Positions 12,440 to 25,827 of a stretch of 64,000 nt of DNA are shown here, piece after piece; the first letter of the stretch is position 1, and each line of letters begins with the position of its first letter. The notes below the pieces were generated by a model, which saw only the letters and a list, made by a program, of their open reading frames with translations, searched no databases and had not been told where the DNA came from. The stretch spans positions 31,827-95,826 of the forward strand of contig UZAN01040045.1 in assembly GCA_900618425.1 (NCBI GenBank), read 5' to 3'. The position numbers were made by a program, and so were the translations under genes. The DNA comes from Echinostoma caproni (taxonomy: Eukaryota; Platyhelminthes; Trematoda; Plagiorchiida; Echinostomatidae).

Positions 12440-15400
12440 CTTACAAGTACAAATTATGTCAGGTTGGTTCTCGAAAAAAGGGAGTAAAATGGTCTCAGAG
12501 ACTTTCACAATCCGTTCAGGAAAGTCCATAAAACATGTGGATAAATTTTATCCTGTCACAAATTCAATTTTGGGGACCCTGAGGCTGCGGCTTCTGGTCT
12601 TGCTGGCGTTGGTGTGGTTTTCAGTGAAAGGGCTTAAACCGCGCTCCTGGATTGAATCCCATTTGACAGTAGGTTATGCGCAGTGAGACTTACAGGCTCG
12701 TGCAAAGTAAATAATCGTCGCTCCGAAAGACAACTGGTTTGTCATCTCAGCGTATGCACCTACGAAATGTAGCCCAGATATAGTCAAGTATACTTTCTAC
12801 CAGAAGCTACACGACCTCTTGCGTAAGGCAAATCGGGCTGATATCGTGATTTTAGCAGGAGATATGAATGCTAGAGTAGGCCGACTGACTTCGAGTGAGG
12901 TGTATCTGGGTGGTCCATTCGGACTAGATTCCTGTGTCTCAGAAAACGGGGAACGGCTGCTGGCTCTATTTTCCGATCACCGCTTATTCCTCGCCAGTAC
13001 GAAATTCAGACGCTGCAACTGCCGTTACGTCACTGGGCGTCCACCTCCCCCCTCGAGTCAACGACAAACGCAGAGAGATCACATAGCTATAAGCTACAAA
13101 TGGCTGGGTTGCATTCAAGACTGCTGATCGTACTGGAGCACTACCCTCGAATCCGATCACGCGTTAGCTTGCACCAAGCTGTCCATGTGCCGCGGTGGGC
13201 GTCCTTAAAGTACGACACAGCGGCGGTTAGACTGCGATAAGTTGTCTCAACCAGCATGCTTATCCATCTTTCAAAAACGCGCTAGCTGAAAAGCTAGAAC
13301 CAACCCCACCTGAGCACTGGTCGCTTATCAAGAATGCTGTGCATTCTGCTGGCTAGTTAGTTGTGGTCTGACACGCCGTGTCGTGACACCCTGGAGTTCC
13401 GCTGAGTCTCTGCGCCTTCTTGACGCACGTCGGTCACTTCCGACCGGCAGCGAGCATAAAGTAACACGGCTTGTAATGAGACGTGAACTTAACGTAAGTC
13501 GACGCAGAGATTGCGAGATCTGATGGTCTCAACGCGCATCAGAGATGGAACGTGCTGCCGCCATGGGTAATTCCCGTAGGCTGTTCCATCTCATCCGAGT
13601 CACCGGTAGGAAAGCCTTGGGTGTGAGCGAGACGATCTATGAAGCTGACGGCTCGCTTACTCACACTCAACAGCGATGTCTTGAACGCTGGACGGAGCAC
13701 TCCAAACCACAATTTAGCTGGTCATCCGCGCAAGCTTCTCACACAGCTATTCCGGCACAGGTCCCATGGTCTGCTTCAATAGACCGACCTTCTGAGGTGG
13801 AAATTCGTAAGGAGATCCAAGCCTTAGGACGTCACAAAGAACCAAACTCCGATGGCCTTCCCCCAGCTCTACTTAAAGATGGTAGAATAAAGCTTGTTTC
13901 TGTTCTCTAAAGTTTGGAATACTGAGAAGGTTCCCTCCTTGTGGAAAGGGTCGATTGTCATCCCCATCTTTAAAAATGGTCCGCGCAATGACTGTGCCAA
14001 TCATAGCAGTATAAGCCTGATCCCAATAGCGTCAAAGCTGTTAGTGTTCGTCAGTCTTCGTAGATTGTATAAAACGCGCGTGAACATGCCCGTGAGGAAC
14101 AGGTTGGGTTTCGTGCGGGTTGGGGATGCATCGATCAAATCTTCAACTTCCGACTGTTGCTTGAGCACCGTCATGCTTACCGTAGACCAACGATCATTGT
14201 GTTCTTAGATGTTCACGCGGCTTTCGATTCTGTTGATAGGATCGCACTATGGAGGTGTTTGCTGATGATTGGAGTACCAGAGAATTATTTGTCGATCCTC
14301 AAACAGTTGTATCGCCATACCTCAGGTGGGATTAGGGCTTATGGCCAGCTTTCACCACCCTTCGCCGTCTTCAGTGGAATTCGACAAGGCTGCCCTATAT
14401 CCCCTTTCCCTTTCAACTTCGCCATGGAGGATGTTCTGCAGGATGCTTTGTCCGATCTAACAAACAGGGGAGTCGAACTCCTCCCAGGGAACAGAGTTCT
14501 TGACTTGGAATATGCCGATGATAGCGTCTTGTTGGGCGATAATGAACAGGCAGTCCAACAAGCTTTACACTACCAGGTATGGTATGTGCATTGCATCATC
14601 AAACTGCAAATTGCTGGTTCAAGACTGGCAGGAGCCTGTGCCTGCACTCACCCTTTGTGGCGATCACCTGGAAATGGTCGAGAGCTTTAAGTACCTCGGG
14701 AGCTTAATCACAGCTGGAGGTGGGGTTGGGGAAGAGATCATATTATGAATAGCGAAAGCTAGAACAGCTTTCGCCAACCTGTGACATCTGTGGCGCCACC
14801 ATGACATCTTACTGTTACTTAAGGGAAGGGTGTACAACGCCGCGGTCCGTAGTATTCTGCTTTACAGATGCGATACCTGACCTCTCCGAGCGAAGGATGT
14901 TAATGGACTTTCCGTATTTGACGACCGATGCCTTAGAAGCATTGCTCGTGTTTGGTGAGAACATCGGGTGAGCAATGACGAAATTCGTCGTCGTGTGCTG
15001 GGTACTGATAGTCGTTCTTTAACGGAAGAAATCATTATACACCGCCTTCAATGGCTCGGTCACATTTTGCGTATACCTGCCCACCGACTACCTCGCGGTG
15101 TTCTCTTTGCACTTGTTGGGCAAGGTTGAAAGAATCATCGTGGCGGTCAGACCATGACGTGGCGTAGAGGCATAAAGAAGCTGGCTTCAGCATTGGCTTC
15201 GGTTAGTGCAGCTTACTTTCAGGGAGGGAGGATTGCCGATGGTTAAAGACGTTGGGAGATATGGCTCAGAATAAATGTCAGTGGAACGATTGCTGTGCGG
15301 TTTGTTTGGCGGGACCCCGTTCCACACAACGGAAAAAAATTCTTCAAAAAGCGTACGGTAAAACTACAAAAACTTCCTTTATTTATACATTTGTTCTCTG

Positions 15401-15505
15401 CGTTCCCTGTTTTCTCCAATTTCATCTAATCTTTCTGTACTCCTCCATAACTTCATTATCATTATTTTTCATTGGCACCATGCTAGTTCTCAAGCCGGTG
15501 TAAAA
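12440..15505 (+). mobile_element. RTE-like non-LTR retrotransposon, copy 1 (decayed)
   Basis: Broken frames in the order endonuclease then reverse transcriptase show a LINE. The apurinic-type endonuclease gives SAYAPTKCSPD and GDMNARVG (12858-12881), then a DHIAISYKW-type motif. The reverse transcriptase gives FLDVHAAFDSVDR, SGIRQGCPISPF and an intact YADD (14511-14522), then VESFKYLGSLI and a C-terminal stretch with RLQWLGHILRIP. Several stops and frameshifts interrupt it. The tail near 15,470-15,500 (GGCACCATGCTAG followed by CAAGCCGGTG) recurs at 61,980-62,020. I assign it to an RTE-like group by overall resemblance to trematode LINEs. Confidence 0.85.
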
Positions 15506-15679
15506 ACTGTATTCTATTGACCTTTGGATGGGTGTGATCACTACATTAGCTAATTGACCAATGTAGCCTAACCAATCAGTCCTATTGGATATGCTCCAGT
15601 TTTGACAAAGACCAGCGGGAAAATGTATGCTTCATTTCAAATGTCAGTTTTCCCTAGACTGTCGCTATTGTGATAAACC

Positions 15680-15704
15680 ATATATATATATATGTGTGTG
15701 TGTG
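15680..15704. repeat. (TA)n(TG)n microsatellite
   Basis: A short run of TA repeats passes directly into TG repeats. It lies between two LINE remnants. Confidence 0.85.
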
Positions 15705-16089
15705 TTCAAGATCAATCTTTACGGATACGGCGACAAAATAATAATGAGTTAAACAAGAAATACAGAAACAGAAAAGGGAGAAAACAAAAATAGTCAACTT
15801 TGGGGATGGCAACATTTCTGCTTGCATACTGCTCGCAAATTAGATGCATAATGTAGCAGAATAATCGTGGAAAACGCAATCACGGATTGATAAACATTGA
15901 GGCTTTAGGATTTAGAATGCATTTAAGTTAAAATTTATACACCAGTGATTACATTTCTTAATGAAGAATAGTTTGATCACTTGGTACGAGAAATTATTGT
16001 CACCATGGCATGCATCGCTGGTGTCTGGTGGGTTGCTCTCGGGCAAAGTTTCGTCAATAAAATGGCATTTTGCTCTATTTTTCAATCAA

Positions 16090-17990
16090 AATTCACTCTC
16101 CTGTGAGAAAAACCATGACGTCTTTAAAATGCGGTGCATCGGAAACAATGCAAAAGCTTTGGAGTCAATTTACTCCAGGAAAGTTGATTGCACCCAGATA
16201 TTAAAGACAGTCATTGGAATTGACGGTCTCAATGTTTGCAGGAACCACCTGATATTGAAATTTGGTAACAACGGTGAAGGAGTAGTCACCTCTGTTAACC
16301 GAAGTTGGTGTAACAATACTCAGGTAATGTTTAGATTCCCAACCAACAAAATTTAACAAACTTCCATTTGCTGCAAGTGCCGAGCGATTTCATTTTATTT
16401 ATATTGATACGCCAGCGTCTGATGTAACACTATATCACCGTTTGTTGATACCACAGCAACACAATCGATCACTTGTTCATTACCGTTGGTGGCTTTATTC
16501 ACTTTTACTTACTTCCTAACTATCCTAGGTTCGGTTAAGTCTGTAAATTTCCCCACCCTAATTAATAACGACTTCTATCGTATGTATGTGAGTAGTCATA
16601 AGTTGTTCCATATTCCAAATAATCTCCGATTAGCCCCTCTGATCACTAGAATTTTGCATTACTCTAATTTATACTGTAAAACGAACCATTACTTTCATTC
16701 TCGACCCACCTCTCATACTCTTGGGAAAAGAACGTTTTCCCCTGAGAACTTGGCTAAACTCAAGGACTTAACTTCTTCCACTGGCTTTTCTTTGTTTTCC
16801 TGTGATCAGCTCTCTTTGTTTTGCCAACATCCTAATGACTATTGCAATTTCTGCTCTGACCAATGTCACTCTATTTAACTTATACGTATGCAAGCGATAG
16901 ATCCTCCCCAGCTAATAAACGACTCCATCATACTAAAGATAACGGTAAATGCAACAGCGTAAACCAATCATCTGTTCTTATTAGAGTTGAAATAAGACAA
17001 CTGAACGGAATATAAATTGAGACCGTTTTGAGTAATAGAATCTTTAGGAAACTCCGCGGCTCACGATTATTTTCTTATACCAACATGAATCACCCATTCG
17101 CTACCGTAACCACCTCACACTCGGCCCCACCTCCTTTTCTGACCCATAATGCAACTAACCCTGTTTCCTCGGACGAGATTCGCTAAGTCTTTAGGATAAT
17201 CAAAGTATTTAAAGCTCATAGTCGTGATCCACGAAGACCCTATATTTTAAATGTATGTGCCGATCAGCTTGCAAAACGTGTTCCTAAATTGCTCGGCACA
17301 TGTTTACCATCCGAATTGATCGGCAATATTTGAAGGCCAACCCTGCTTAGACCAATCCGCAAGACGAATCGGTAAAGCATCGTATTTGAAAGCTTTTGAA
17401 AATGTTTTGCTGCACCGCCTTATACCCCTGTGTAACTCCCATTATTCTTTAAATTTAGCCTATGAATCCCATCTGTCCACATTAGACGCTGTTGCCCATG
17501 TTCACTTTATTGCATCCGTCTTAAAAAGGATGCAGCTACCGTTCGTTTTATTTTCGTGATTCAGTCTACGCCATTGGCTCTCTCGACTGAGGAATATTTA
17601 TTGACCGTCCGACACTCGATTATTGGAATGTTTCAATCGACCGCTTCTCCTGTGGAACTCAGCTTAATTTCATGACGGCATCTTCTTTGGTGGACATCGA
17701 TTCTGGTGTTTTTCAGTATGTCATTTTGTTCTTTCTTTTTATCTATCTACACGCAGAATCTCCTCATTCATCATAACTTTATTATCTACACGTGTGCTGA
17801 TGGTATAGTGAGGGGTTGCCCATTCTCTGCGCCGGACAATCCCCTTCAAGTCCGTCCTGATGAACTTCAAAATTGTTCTGTGCATAGGGAATTTCATGAC
17901 TTGACGTGACTTGACTCGACTAACTATAGACTTTGTAGATCAGACATATTGTCCCCAAGTCTTAACACTGCATCTCATTCCGGTCAGATT
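16090..17990 (+). mobile_element. Jockey/CR1-like LINE remnant
   Basis: The first part resembles the endonuclease of Jockey/CR1-type LINEs, with LKFGNNGEGVVTSVN and then WCNNTQVMFRFPTN. A following block has NYFHSRPTSHTL-like bases and SPENLAKLKDL. From about 17,220 a reverse transcriptase follows, with YILNVCADQLAKR and then FSIYTQNLLIHH. The catalytic YADD box is degraded to CADG at about 17,790. Many stops and frame changes make this a clear fossil. Related fragments lie at 34,206-34,505 and 36,580-36,730. Confidence 0.7.
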
Positions 17991-18540
17991 GAACTGATGT
18001 TATCACCATTAACGGTTTGACTTTTGATTAGTGATTGATAAAGTAGTGCCGTTATTGTCCATTTATGACTGAGTATTCTTCAGTCATCACGTTCACACAA
18101 TCTTCAAAGTATACAGTAAATCAAAGGCTCAACAGAAGCCCAATTCGAGGTCTCAGGGGATTTGCACAGTGAATGGATCGATGTATATGCTCCATCAGTT
18201 AAAGTGAACCTTAAGCATGATTTCCTCTTAGTTTATTGTTTGCTGAATGAATCCGAGCTTCTGTAATTGAATCAAAAAATTGGTCAGTCACGAATATCTT
18301 GTTTTGGCAAAATGTCTCAGCAAATTACTGCAACCAGTTTGAATGGCCAGATATGGCTTACAATTTACATATTTATGTATACATTATATCTATATAATCG
18401 TATAATCATTATCAACATTCGTTTGGCTTCCGTAGAATGCATGTTGCATAAGTCAAAGTTGGCATTGTAATAGCCAGATATTTTGAATCTGTATAGACCT
18501 CCGTGGTTGAGCAGTTATTTCTCTCCTGTGATAGTTAGAA
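17991..18540. other. Non-coding stretch, nothing recognised
   Basis: This is AT-rich sequence between a LINE remnant and a microsatellite. No gene or repeat was identified in it. Confidence 0.4.
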
Positions 18541-18542
18541 AC

Positions 18543-18601
<59 letters not shown>

Positions 18602-18723
18602 TTATAGCATAGATAGACAGAAATATGCATAGATATATAGATAGATAAACAATCGATGGACCATAGATAAATAGACAGATAGGTAGATCGACAGATAGAT
18701 AGATAGATAGATAGATAGATACG

Positions 18724-18775
<52 letters not shown>

Positions 18776-18778
18776 TTT
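18541..18778. repeat. Interrupted (ATAG)n tetranucleotide microsatellite
   Basis: Three blocks of ATAG repeats at about 18,541-18,600, 18,686-18,720 and 18,725-18,775 are separated by imperfect repeats. Read on either strand it gives meaningless open frames. Confidence 0.95.
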
Positions 18779-18786
18779 AGCTTTTT

Positions 18787-18963
18787 ACTCACAATTACTT
18801 GTGAGTAGTGATGTGGGACAATTGGTTTTTATTGATTTGAGCTGACTATCCTTCGGACTTCACCTTCATGCACAATCATTAGTTACGAGTATATGGTTGA
18901 ATCGATGAACTGAGTATTGTGCGTGAGGGTGAAGTCCGAAGGATAGGCAGCTCAAATCAATAA
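18787..18963. repeat. Foldback (inverted-repeat) element, small copy
   Basis: Arms at 18,830-18,876 and 18,916-18,962 are reverse complements at 44 of 47 positions, with a 39-base loop. The core arm sequence is CTATCCTTCGGACTTCACC. The 43 bases before the left arm (CTCACAATTACTTGTGAG and on) also match the start of the larger foldback at 25,828, so the two belong to one family. Confidence 0.85.
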
Positions 18964-20460
18964 GATAAATAAATGAAAAGATACGAGGATAGAGAGGGAA
19001 AAATAGATTCAGAAGATTGATTGCTATTATTCGACCACTTTGGTGCTATTAGTTCTGGATTTCGTACACAATCTCATCAGATAAGTTAGACCGCTTGAAG
19101 AAAAATGTGGAAATATCAAAATCAAAGCAGTGCACTTCTTAACTACTCGCTGAGAGCAGCACTTTCGACTTCAAAACCTAGCCACCGTCTTGTGCACGCT
19201 AATTTATAATTTCATTATTTGAACATGTTTAATTTCCCATCCCGACCAGAAGTGGATAAGCTATTTTATATCAGTGTTAATAAGATCTATGAAAGACGAA
19301 AACGAAACGTACTGCTGTAGCAAAGGTTACCACTGAATCAAGAGAGAAGTTTGTCTACTCGAAGAACCCCGTATAACACACTGAAGCTCCAATTTGAGAG
19401 ACTAGATTGTGATCACATGATGAATTTATTCAGTCAGTTTGTGTAAATGGCTTTCTTCTTTTTACTCATATACACCATGCTCTCGCTGAAAAAGTTCTCA
19501 TAATCGATTGAACTAGTTCATAGCTTCCTATATTACTTCCATCTCTGCTGGGGCCGCAGCATGATGCCTGTGAGGCCCACACACATGTTCAGACAATAAT
19601 TTTCTAAACATTTTTAAAGACAACCAGTCAGATTTTCACAGCGTATTACGTGATAGAAAAAAATTACTTGAATGAATATATTGTCTCTATTTGTTTTTCG
19701 TTTGAGATTTCGATGAATACCTTCAGCTCCGTATTTTCACCATTACCAGGTGTATTGTTAGCAAGGTTTCGCATGTATGTTGAATAATGATGAAGTAGTT
19801 GTAGAACATGTCATTTTATGAAGCTGAAACACTTCTATCTGGTTACATATCGACAGTGCCATAAGTTGTTTAATCCACTGCAAACGAAACACCCAACGTT
19901 TGCGTAACCGCAACGTTTGAGCTCAGAAACTGTAACACGGATGTGTGATGTGAAAGTCAACTTACCCAATTTTGAAAAGAAGAAAGACCGGTTAGATTAC
20001 ATCAACGAAACGGGAAATAACACTCAGTGTTTCTAAAGTCTCTTGAGCTAAATAGACAAATTCAGGGTCACACAAAATGTTTAATTTCAAGTCAGTTCTG
20101 TTTTGTATTGCATTTATCTGTCAGTACCATTGAATGTAAGCCATCAACTAATAGACAGTCATTATTTTTATATCCTGCCTGAGCCAAGAAACATACAAAT
20201 CCTCGACTGTCAGGAGACGACGAAAATAGCTACACAACTAAGAAAGGTGTCCATTTGACACTGCATTATTATTCACATTTTTCTCAACTAACATAGTGTT
20301 AACTGGTGTTTCAAAGATTGTTTATAAATATCAAAGGGAAACGTTCAGTTTCACTTCAGTTTTTGCAACCACTAAGCATGCCTTTTCATGTGCCTGTTTG
20401 GGTAGTTGTCGTTCGGATAAAAGAGCTGAAAAACGATTGGAGTGCTGAGAGCACAGTCAA
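18964..20460. other. Non-coding stretch, nothing recognised
   Basis: No coding or repeat signal was recognised between the foldback and the minus-strand LINE. Confidence 0.4.
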
Positions 20461-20469
20461 AGACAAGAT

Positions 20470-23400
20470 AGGAATTCATAGGAATTCATATAGACGGAGG
20501 TTGGAAGAATATTGAACAGATACACGAGAGCCGCTGTTTATGGCACTCAGCCATAGCACACTATGTCTATAACCAACGGTTACGATCATCCCGAGGTTCC
20601 CAGCAAGAGAGCCCAAAGCGACGTATGTAACCCAGTTTCCTGGTTTCCATAAACTCACGCCAAGTTTTAGTTTGACCATCCTTGACCCGGTTACATCCGC
20701 TACCTGCCTCAGCAAACATCGCTCGCTGTGGCAACCTTTTTGGTGAAACGCATAACACATGTCCCAACCGGCGTAGTTCATTAAGGTCACCCACTCGTTC
20801 CAGTCAACGAAGGCAATTATCTACACCTAACCTGAGCATTGCTCATCCGGTTTCCCGATAAGACCCGTACAATGCAACGTAGGCAGCGGTGTTCGAACAC
20901 CGACAATCAATTTTTAACCTGTTCCCGTTACAACGAAGTTTCTGCGTCATGGAGCAGAACTGGTCAAACAGCTGAGGCAAATACACGATCCTTCACAGAC
21001 AGCCCGATGTCGCGACAACACCACAGGTGTCTCAAGTTGGCAATCGCCAATCGAAACTTTTTTCATGAGTGCAAAGTTTGTCTATTACTCTACTACTTAC
21101 CTGGTTACAGTGAGGTTGGAGGCTGAACTAGCCCAATCTTTTAGCAACATTTGACATGTTGAAGGTACAAAAGACATACCGAACATGACTACAATAGTAG
21201 TCAAACGATACATAGGAGAATGAAACTTACCTGTAGCTTCATTAACCAGTAAAATGTCGTCCGCATACGACAGATTAGACAGTCCACCACCTGGGTGCAG
21301 ATCGATACCTCCATCCTAGTACCAGGATAGGGCTATTACAAGAGAGTGACGGTTACGAACATCGTTTTCCTTATTGAACTCGGGTGAAAAAGTACCCTAA
21401 GCTGGAACTCAGCTTCATTCATTGGTGTAAGGGGATTATAATTTTGAAAGCGCACAACCTTCAGAACAATGCATCGCCAGAATACATGGCGATCAATTGA
21501 GTCCAAAGCCGCTTTTTCGATGAGGTAGGTCTACAAAAAAGTGTCTGTGTTCAAGCATTTGTCGATAGTTGAAGGTATGGTTTATACAACCTCGACCAGA
21601 TCTAAAACCAGCCTGATTCTCATGCGTGCACCGCCACCGTGCAGGCAGACACTGCAGGGAGTATAAAACCAGCCAGAAGTTTAGAGACTATGGTAAATAA
21701 ACTAATTCTTATGTTGTTTTCCCAATAGTACCTGTACCTTTGTGGTAATCGGTATGATGATCTATTCACACCATTTCGTTGGAACCTGATCCCTCTCCCA
21801 TATTAAGCCCACGGTTTTCGTCTACTCAAAAACTTAGACTGGCTCTCAATCCTTAGAGGTCGGTGAGGACAGCTCATCTGGGATGGAGGCCGTAGACCTT
21901 TTGAGGTAACTGATTTCTCTGGTAGAGGACTGATGTTTACTGGCATTTCTTGTCAATCTGATGCAGGATTTGGAAGATTTTTCGTCTACAGGAGCCAGTT
22001 GAAATGTACCTTAAAATGTACTGGCCATCATTCAAAACGATGTTACTGAAGATGAATCAGTGTAGTGTCAGATTCCCCAATGACCTCATTTACGCCTACT
22101 TTCCTTGGATCCGTACTCCTAAATAAACAAAAATGATTGCGACTATTATCAATATCCGCAGCCTTCTTCATCTCTCTGCACTGCCCAATCCATCAATTCT
22201 CGCTGTCATTCATTCAGCTCTTGATGAGCTGGCGTTTAAGGGACTTGCTCGCCTTGTCGTATCAGAAGGAATGGGTTTGCGAGCGTCCGGCAGGGTAACC
22301 AAGATCGAGGAGATCCATCGTGTTTGCTTTGGTGGTGCCCCAGAATCGAGTGTTGTGTTGATTAACATTTGGATCACTTCCTTGATTATCTTCCAGTGCT
22401 CATTGGATCCTTCGGCTCATGCTTGAGCTGAAAATCTATCAGAGAGTTTTGCTCTGAAGGACTATTTGCAATTTTCGCTGACATAGTATTGTGGGTATCT
22501 GGTTCTGATTACTTATCTTAGGTTGTTTACCAAACTTAGGGAGAATCTGACGCGTAGCAGAGCATGTTGTGTATCCATGGGTGTTGACCAGTAAGAACGA
22601 CAGTCTTGAGTTGACATTCTCAAGCGGTAACTAATAACGATGCCTTCGATTCGAGTCCATCTCTGTGAAGGGGTTGGCGGTTTCCAAGTTTTTTTGTGTG
22701 AAAAGTTGTTGCTTGACGAAAACAATCCGTCGTCAGTGCAGAGTTAGAGAATGTATTCTGTTGTCCGTCCGGTAGGCTAGGATTGCATCTGTACCACTAA
22801 GAAGCCTTTCTGATTCGTCCATGGTTCCACTCGAACACCGAAGTCGCAAGCAGCTACCAAGGTGTCCGTTGACTGAGCACTTTGAAACAGCTGAGAGAGG
22901 TCCTTGTAGAATTCATCCGTTGTTTCACGCAAACTGCAATCGGTCGATGCCACACGGATACGACGAATGGAAACCGACGCTTCGTTCTACAGCTGTTGAG
23001 TCGTACTGAACTATCCAGACGTAAAGTGCACAGTCGGGTACAAACTGGTATCCAGTCAAGAAGTGAACGCTCGGCCTTGACACCGAGCGCAATCCCGACA
23101 TCAGCAACACCGCCAGTTTCGGATATCGAATCGCCTGACACATGAAGAGTGAAGTTAGAGTATGTTGTCCGGAGATCGCCAGATTGTGATCTTGAATGCG
23201 TGTTTCGGAGTTACAATAAATATCTAATTTGAACGTTTCAGGGTTCTATCTAGAGTAGCTTGTTGACTAATCTGACAGAGTGTGCGGACATTAAATGCTA
23301 AGTGAAAAGGAGATCTCGCTTTCCAAAATCTGTTAGCTTCTGACTGGTTACCTTACTAGTTGAGCGCTGAGTGATATCCCATGGGTGGTGCAAATGGGAA

Positions 23401-23867
23401 ACATCTCGATCGGTTTGGGAGTAAGAGCAAGAATTGGACAGATGAGAAAGAGGGTTTTCCAATTGACGAAAGGGGTTTTGTTTGGGAACCCTGACTGGAT
23501 CTTTGAACTCAAAAATCTGACCCATAAGGCAGTGGGACACAGATTGAACGTGAGAGCGTAACCAAAGCGCCCGTGTTGGAGCTTCTAGAGGCTTGTCACG
23601 CAAGATCTTTGGGTTTCAATTCAGTATGTTGTTCGCTGATGCGTTGATTGTCGGTTTATATTTCGGGGGTTAAAGTTAGTTTTATGCGCCCAATGAGACA
23701 AGCGGATGGAAAAGTACCGTATTTTCTGGGGCTGCCTAGCTTGGGCCGGCCGCAAATGACCGATGAAGTGAAAAGGCTTCTCCCAAGAGTAAACCCCAGG
23801 TACCCCGCTCCTACGTTCCTCCAGCGGGGGTTGTTTGCCACACACACCCGTGTTTATTTGCTGGAGT
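20470..23867 (-). mobile_element. RTE-like non-LTR retrotransposon, copy 2 (decayed, minus strand)
   Basis: Read on the minus strand, this copy has a 5' leader (about 23,867-23,300), an endonuclease and a reverse transcriptase. The endonuclease shows GVADVGIALGVKAE, LLDWIPVCTRLC and, at about 22,600, DCRSYWSTPMDT. The reverse transcriptase shows ALDSIDRHVFWRCI near 21,500 and YADD at 21,256-21,267. A C-terminal part follows with LRRLGHVL and PKRLPQRAMFAEAGSG (about 20,700-20,780). Stops and frameshifts are frequent. The 3' end is close to a tandem TAGGAATTCA duplication at about 20,470-20,489. The 5' end runs into the gap at 23,868. Confidence 0.8.
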
Positions 23868-24471
23868 NNNNNNNNNNNNNNNNNNNNNNNNNNNNNNNNN
23901 NNNNNNNNNNNNNNNNNNNNNNNNNNNNNNNNNNNNNNNNNNNNNNNNNNNNNNNNNNNNNNNNNNNNNNNNNNNNNNNNNNNNNNNNNNNNNNNNNNNN
24001 NNNNNNNNNNNNNNNNNNNNNNNNNNNNNNNNNNNNNNNNNNNNNNNNNNNNNNNNNNNNNNNNNNNNNNNNNNNNNNNNNNNNNNNNNNNNNNNNNNNN
24101 NNNNNNNNNNNNNNNNNNNNNNNNNNNNNNNNNNNNNNNNNNNNNNNNNNNNNNNNNNNNNNNNNNNNNNNNNNNNNNNNNNNNNNNNNNNNNNNNNNNN
24201 NNNNNNNNNNNNNNNNNNNNNNNNNNNNNNNNNNNNNNNNNNNNNNNNNNNNNNNNNNNNNNNNNNNNNNNNNNNNNNNNNNNNNNNNNNNNNNNNNNNN
24301 NNNNNNNNNNNNNNNNNNNNNNNNNNNNNNNNNNNNNNNNNNNNNNNNNNNNNNNNNNNNNNNNNNNNNNNNNNNNNNNNNNNNNNNNNNNNNNNNNNNN
24401 NNNNNNNNNNNNNNNNNNNNNNNNNNNNNNNNNNNNNNNNNNNNNNNNNNNNNNNNNNNNNNNNNNNNNNN
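23868..24471. other. Assembly gap (604 N)
   Basis: A run of N separates the 5' end of the minus-strand LINE from a strong hairpin. Open frames crossing it have no meaning. Confidence 0.99.
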
Positions 24472-24553
24472 GCAAACGTTTCATCACCAATCAAGGTGAC
24501 ATTCTCAGTTACTGCATTGAGAATGTCACCTCGATTGGTGATGAAACGTTTGC
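24472..24553. repeat. Near-perfect hairpin at gap edge
   Basis: Arms 24,472-24,507 and 24,518-24,553 are reverse complements at 35 of 36 positions, with a 10-base loop. The right arm continues into bases (GATGAAACGTTTGC and on to CAAGCTCGGCGAACAAC) that resemble the end of the Penelope-like remnant at 36,516-36,550. This suggests that two element ends were joined head to head. Confidence 0.9.
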
Positions 24554-25827
24554 AATACAATTGCCAAGCTCGGCGAACAACTGAACATCATATTATACCA
24601 CCCGAGCTACAGAAACAACAATCAACATCGTTGTTTACCAAACTGTCATATATATATATATATAAAACCTAATACTTTACTCAGTATGTTGTTGTGTTAT
24701 TCTTCAAAATTTAAATAATTTTTGTCCTCTCCAATTTGCAACTGATTATACATTCAATTGTTGTTTCAAAGAGAGGTTGTGAAACAGGATGAGGAACTAC
24801 AAATAACTATAAAATCATATCAGCTTATTGACTAAACGTTCATTTGAACTAAAAAGTGTATTCACTGAACAGAATGGATTTGCACTACCGCTTCAATATC
24901 TAAATTAGCTACTTGAAAATAATGTTTGCAATTCTGCACGACTATAATAAACTGAGCATAAACACACTGCAATCATCAGACATCGATAGACATTATAATA
25001 TTTTACCAGCACTGATCTCACAAATGTATATCAATAGCGCAACTATTAGGAGTCAGATTTGTAATCCAACGTTGATTTGTTACTAGAGAATATCATACCA
25101 GTAAAAAGGTCATTTTTGTCCACTCAAAGATTTTCCTCAATGCAATGCTTAAACCCTCATTTGCTAATCTTGCTCTGACCGCATTGCTGGTAGTGTTCAT
25201 ATACTTCCTTATTCTGTCAGTATTGATAAGTAGAGTGTCCTTCAACTCCCTTGAACAATTGCTTCCGTGTGTGGCTTAGGTTATTAAGTTCCTTCAATCG
25301 AGGACAGGTGAAAAGTTAGTGATAAAAAGGTGCAATAACCGCTAAAGAGTTATAGACAGGCGGGAAATTAAACCGTCAAACCTTGGGTTTTGAGACCACA
25401 CTTTTCCCCGTGTGCAAATCGCTTTATGAGATATGATACTTAATTACGCAATGTTGTGATCATTCCCGACAGTACAGAGACTTCTGGAACATGGATTGTT
25501 CCAACTGCATTTCACAGAAAGTAACTTATCATCGTCCGTTTGACCTACATGTGTTATTAAGCTTCCTAGAACTCTCCCATTATCTTAGTTACGTCGCATT
25601 CGTTATTACTCGAGCAGTAATTACTAGACTATCTGTGAATAAAGCATATACATCTTGTTCGATGAACTTTAAGATTTCCAGTAACTGTATTATTTAACAC
25701 ATTTTATTTTTGCAGTGCAAAATAATGTTTCAGTTAAGCGCGAATGAATGACGATACGGAATAATTTCATCAAAACTTTCATATGCTACTTCATAATAAC
25801 ATATTTAGCAACGTAGATCGCATTTAA
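24554..25827. other. Non-coding stretch with short (TA)n
   Basis: A (TA)n run occurs at 24,647-24,664. No gene was recognised in the rest. Confidence 0.45.

Noticed and set aside
18535..18792. Tyr/Leu/Ser/Ile-repeat peptide on the minus strand
   Set aside because: It is a translation of the ATAG microsatellite.
23621..24584. Long open frames of 249-289 codons across 23.6-24.6 kb
   Set aside because: They are mostly runs of N, and the flanks are LINE leader and hairpin.
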